Shown: positions 60,574-64,000 of the stretch, in pieces
How positions within the stretch are numbered: the stretch's first letter is position 1
Layout of the letters: each line of letters begins with the position of its first letter
Source: Thiothrix sp.
Lineage (GTDB): Bacteria; Pseudomonadota; Gammaproteobacteria; Thiotrichales; Thiotrichaceae
DNA length: 64,000 bases
NCBI RefSeq assembly: GCF_028714775.1
Contig: NZ_JAQTLS010000008.1
Span: 124,001 to 188,000, forward strand
Reading direction: 5' to 3'
Position numbers and translations under genes: made by a program
Notes under the pieces: generated by a model
The model's input: only the letters and a program-made list of their open reading frames with translations
Told to the model about the DNA's origin: nothing
Databases searched by the model: none

Positions 60574-60678
60574 GAGTCGAGCATCCCCTGCGGCATTTCA
60601 AAAAATGCAGGTGTAACACGGAAATCAGGCGCGGTATAGTGCCTCCTGTTTTGATAAATGCGGATCCGACCACGCAGG

Positions 60679-60933
60679 TTAGTAATGGTAGCGGCACATC
60701 GCTATCAGCAAATCCTCGCCATCCACTTTGTAAACCAGCCGATGTTCATCATTGATGCGGCGCGACCAATAGCCAGACAGCCCGTGCCGCAACGGTTCGG
60801 GCTTGCCGATACCTTCAAACGGTTCTCGGGAAATGGCTTTGATTAGGTCATTGATGCGTTTGAGCATTTTCTTATCGGCTTGCTGCCAATGTACGTAGTC
60901 TTCCCACGCTTTGGATGAAAAGATTATTCGCAT
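60679..60933 (-). CDS. yoeB: Txe/YoeB family toxin
   Basis: FSSKAWEDYVHWQQADKKMLKRINDLIKAISREPFEGIGKPEPLRHGLSGYWSRRINDEHRLVY. Confidence 0.96.
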   Translation of the reverse strand: MRIIFSSKAWEDYVHWQQADKKMLKRINDLIKAISREPFEGIGKPEPLRHGLSGYWSRRINDEHRLVYKVDGEDLLIAMCRYHY

Positions 60934-61181
60934 TCAATCAACTCACGCACTTGACCCTGACCACGCTCCAATTCCGCAATGGATTCCAGCAGTCGGTTGG
61001 CATTAGCAGGGCTACGTAATAAATACGCGGTTTCTTCCATCGCCTTGTAATCTTCCAATGAAATCATCACCACGGCTTGCTCGCGGTTGCGGGTAATGAT
61101 GATGGGTTCGTGATCTTCGCAGACCCGATCCATCGTTTTGGCTAAATCCGCTCGCACGGCGGTGTAGGAAATGGCGTTCAT
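60924..61181 (-). CDS. yefM: YefM family antitoxin
   Basis: MNAISYTAVRADLAKTMDRVCEDHEPIIITRNREQAVVMISLEDYKAMEETAYLLRS. Confidence 0.95.
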   Translation of the reverse strand: MNAISYTAVRADLAKTMDRVCEDHEPIIITRNREQAVVMISLEDYKAMEETAYLLRSPANANRLLESIAELERGQGQVRELIECE

Positions 61182-61314
61182 GGCTAACAAACCTGTACGT
61201 GATAATGTACGTAAAACTATAAGCTAGCAACCCTTAACAGTGCAAGTTGAAATACATACCAGCAAACAGAATGTGGCAAACTACGCCGATTGAAGACGAT
61301 AACAAGGATCGACT

Positions 61315-63090
61315 ATGTGCGGCATTTGCGGTGAACTACGCCTCGACGGGCAACTCCCCGAACTGAAATACCTCAACAGCATGATGGCGAAGCTGGAAAA
61401 GCGCGGCCCCGACCACGCGGGCAGCTTTTCCGACGGCGGCTTGATGTTTGGGCATCGCCGCTTGGCGATCATCGACCTGTCGTACAAATCCAGCCAGCCG
61501 ATGGTGGACATCGAATCGGGGCTGGCGCTGGTGTTCAACGGCACGATCTACAACCACCCCGAATTGCGGGCGGAACTGAAGGCTCGCGGGCATCATTTCT
61601 TTTCCGAAGGCGATACCGAAGTCATCATCAAAGCCTACGCCGAATGGGGTGAAGATGCGCCCAAGCATTTGCTCGGCATGTTCGCCTTCGCTATCTGGGA
61701 TATGCGCAAGAAAACGCTGTTCGTGGCGCGTGACCGCATGGGCATCAAGCCGCTGTACTACGCCGCTGACGGTAAAAGTTTCCGCTTTGCCTCCAACACG
61801 CAAGCCTTGCTGACCACGCCGGGGATTGATACCAGCCTCGATCCGTTGGCAATCCACAACTTGTTTTCGCTGCACGCGGTTGTGCCCGCACCACGCACCG
61901 TGCTGAAGGGCATCCGCAAGCTGCAACCCGCGCACAGCCTCACCATCCACGCTGACGGGCGGCAAGAGCTGAAACGTTACTGGAATCTGGTGGCACGTCG
62001 CCCCGCCGAGCCGCGTTCCGAACAGGAATGGATTGATGCGGTACACGAATCGCTGAAAACCGCCGTGCGCCGCCGCAACAATATCGCCGACGTACCCGTG
62101 GGCGTACTGCTTTCCGGCGGCTTGGATTCGAGCCTGCTGGTTGGTTTGCTGTCTGAAATCGGTATCAAGGACATCCGCACCTTCACCATCGGTTTCGACG
62201 ACCAACCGGAGGAAAAAGGCAGCGAATACGAATATTCCGACGCGGTGGTGGAACGCTTCAGCCCCACGCACCACAAATTCCACATCCCCAACGAACACAC
62301 CCTGTCACGCCTGCCGGAAGCTGTGGCGAACATGGCAGAACCAATGTTCGGGCAGGATGCGATTGGTTTTTACCTACTCTCCGAACAGGTGTCGAAGCAT
62401 GTGAAAGTGGTGCAATCCGGGCAAGGCGCGGATGAAGTGTTCGGCGGCTATTTCTGGTATCCGCAAGCGCACGCCGACAAAAACCCCGACATGCTGCAAC
62501 GCCTCGCGCCGTATTATTTCGACCGCGACCACAGCGAGATGGCGGAAATGTTGCAAACCCCGTTCCAAACCCGCGATTACACCGGCGAATTGGTGCGCGA
62601 ATTGCTGGAGTCGGCGGATGCAGAAGAAACGCTGGATGCGGTATTACGCGCCGACGTGACCACGTTCATCGTCGATGATCCGGTCAAGCGCGTGGATAAT
62701 ATGACGATGGCTTGGGGGCTGGAAGCACGTGTGCCATTCCTTGATCATGAGCTGGTGGAACTGGCGGCGCAAATGCCGACCGAATTAAAATTGCGCGATA
62801 GCGGCAAGTATGTGCTGAAACAGATTGCACGCGGGCTAGTACCGGATAGCGTGATTGACCGCCCGAAGGGGTATTTCCCTGTGCCTGCGCTCAAATTCGT
62901 GCGTGGCGAGTTTCTGGAAATGATGCGCGATTTGTTGGATTCGCAAGCGTGTCGCGAACGGGGATTGTATCAGCGTAGCTACATCGACAAAGTGCTCGCT
63001 TCCCCCGAAGCGCATTTGACGCGGATTCAGGGGAGCAAGCTGTGGCACATGGCGGCGTTGGAGATGTGGTTGCAGAGTCAGGGCGTTTAA
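61315..63090 (+). CDS. N-acetylglutaminylglutamine amidotransferase (asparagine synthase-like)
   Basis: MCGICGELRLDG Cys2 glutaminase; LLSGGLDSSLLVGLLSE synthetase loop; match to NAGGN-type amidotransferase is from recall. Confidence 0.85.
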   Translation: MCGICGELRLDGQLPELKYLNSMMAKLEKRGPDHAGSFSDGGLMFGHRRLAIIDLSYKSSQPMVDIESGLALVFNGTIYNHPELRAELKARGHHFFSEGDTEVIIKAYAEWGEDAPKHLLGMFAFAIWDMRKKTLFVARDRMGIKPLYYAADGKSFRFASNTQALLTTPGIDTSLDPLAIHNLFSLHAVVPAPRTVLKGIRKLQPAHSLTIHADGRQELKRYWNLVARRPAEPRSEQEWIDAVHESLKTAVRRRNNIADVPVGVLLSGGLDSSLLVGLLSEIGIKDIRTFTIGFDDQPEEKGSEYEYSDAVVERFSPTHHKFHIPNEHTLSRLPEAVANMAEPMFGQDAIGFYLLSEQVSKHVKVVQSGQGADEVFGGYFWYPQAHADKNPDMLQRLAPYYFDRDHSEMAEMLQTPFQTRDYTGELVRELLESADAEETLDAVLRADVTTFIVDDPVKRVDNMTMAWGLEARVPFLDHELVELAAQMPTELKLRDSGKYVLKQIARGLVPDSVIDRPKGYFPVPALKFVRGEFLEMMRDLLDSQACRERGLYQRSYIDKVLASPEAHLTRIQGSKLWHMAALEMWLQSQGV

Positions 63091-63094
63091 TCGC

Positions 63095-63601
63095 TTATTC
63101 CCCAGCCATCACCGTAAGCTGTTCGCGCAATCGTGCCGACAGCCGATACCCAGAACGGAACAATGCATCCAGCTCCGTTGTGACGTTGGTAATGTACCCA
63201 CGCCGCTTTGCCGTCACCAACACGATACCCGTGCCGATAATGCGCACACCTTTTTGTTGCGCCACTACCCTGCCGCGCTGTTCGTCAATTAGCAGTAAAT
63301 CGGCGGGGAGATGCAGGGCAAGCGCAATGGCTTCCGCTTCGCCGGGGTCTAAACGCTGTTTTAACTCAGCGACAGCGGCGGTGGGAATAGCAGCATAATC
63401 TGCCGTTTCCAACCAACCTTCTGCTAACGCCTGCTGAAGTTCTGCACCACCCGGACGCAAACTACCTGCCTGCAATTCCGCATGAACGGCAGGAGGTATC
63501 AAGATGCGTTGGTAAAGCTGTTGAAGCAGGGTCAATCTGCCAATTTTTGCCAAGCCAATCAACGGGCTGGCATCAGCAATGATCACAGGCAGCAAGCGCA
63601 T
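63095..63601 (-). CDS. DUF3368 PIN-like toxin
   Basis: VIIADASPLIGLAKIGRLTLL; LDPGEAEAIALAL; LLLIDEQRGRVVAQQKGVRIIGTGIVLV. Confidence 0.88.
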   Translation of the reverse strand: MRLLPVIIADASPLIGLAKIGRLTLLQQLYQRILIPPAVHAELQAGSLRPGGAELQQALAEGWLETADYAAIPTAAVAELKQRLDPGEAEAIALALHLPADLLLIDEQRGRVVAQQKGVRIIGTGIVLVTAKRRGYITNVTTELDALFRSGYRLSARLREQLTVMAGE

Positions 63602-63923
63602 CCTCCAATTCGCGTTCGAGTTCTTCGGGCGGATAATCCACCGCATCAATGCCGCTTGCACCGAGCAATTCGATGAAGGATGATAAATCCATGTCTGCCA
63701 ACTTGGCGGCTTGCGCCAGCGTCAACTGATGGGATTGCACCATGTGCAAAGCGATGACACGGTGAATGCCATGCTGTAATAAATGCGCATCAAAGGGGAT
63801 TGCCAAAATGGAGGGTTTGCCGTGCTTGGTGATGATGCTGATATTACCATCGGTGGCATGTTTCAGCAGCTCACCGGAACGGTTGCGCAAATCACGCGCA
63901 GTGTAGACTTCGACAGCTTGCAT
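63573..63923 (-). CDS. Fused antitoxin: Phd/YefM-like N-terminus plus UPF0175 C-terminus
   Basis: YTARDLRNRSGELLKHATDGNISIITKHGKPSILAIPF followed by HMVQSHQLTLAQAAKLADMDLSSFIELLGASGIDAVDYPPEELERELE. Confidence 0.85.
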   Translation of the reverse strand: MQAVEVYTARDLRNRSGELLKHATDGNISIITKHGKPSILAIPFDAHLLQHGIHRVIALHMVQSHQLTLAQAAKLADMDLSSFIELLGASGIDAVDYPPEELERELEDALAACDHC

Positions 63924-64000
63924 GGTAACGACTCCTGCCTAATTGTATGCACACAGTGTAGCACTTTTCATTTGCCTAAACTGGGGGACTTTGATGCATT

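Noticed and set aside
61336-62298. 320-aa minus-strand ORF
   Set aside because: Antisense to the asparagine synthase-like gene
1-64000. CRISPR arrays, rRNA, tRNA, intact IS elements or prophage
   Set aside because: No regular spacer-repeat pattern, tRNA-like cloverleaf, transposase or phage structural genes were recognised in either strand; tRNAscan/ISfinder runs would be decisive

Overview
This 64 kb window is chromosomal DNA, probably from a sulfur-oxidising gammaproteobacterium (Thiothrix-like; inferred from gene content, not proven). It is densely coding, and I recognised no tRNA, rRNA, CRISPR array or intact transposon. Main blocks: (1) alpha-2-macroglobulin (5'-truncated by the window edge) with pbpC. 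(2) A 12-gene minus-strand arsenic operon (about 7.28-16.2 kb): arsR, GAPDH, arsJ, arsC, acr3, a secreted double rhodanese, thioredoxin, CcdA-like, CDF, a Cys-tailed small protein, a permease and a Cys-tailed mini-thioredoxin. (3) An unusual intergenic zone (16.2-17.95 kb) with a 21-bp direct repeat copying the trxC 3' end, two matching GTTACA-N6-TGTAAC operators, a 49-aa zinc-ribbon ORF and candidate small RNAs. (4) Housekeeping genes (prfC, crcB, recQ, rsmA, ubiB, hemW), two large OmpA-type proteins and an LPS/lipid A modification block ending in lptFG. (5) Several toxin-antitoxin modules, including a miniaturised VapC and a Phd-UPF0175 fused antitoxin. (6) xthA, argF, argD and sodB. (7) The best candidate novel system, at 55.97-58.13 kb: a FeeM/LuxI-like N-acyltransferase overlapping a SAM methyltransferase, followed by a LuxR-type receptor split by an apparent 1-nt frameshift, with a lux-box-like 20-bp palindrome just upstream of the synthase. 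Family names come from reading the translations; no database searches were run.
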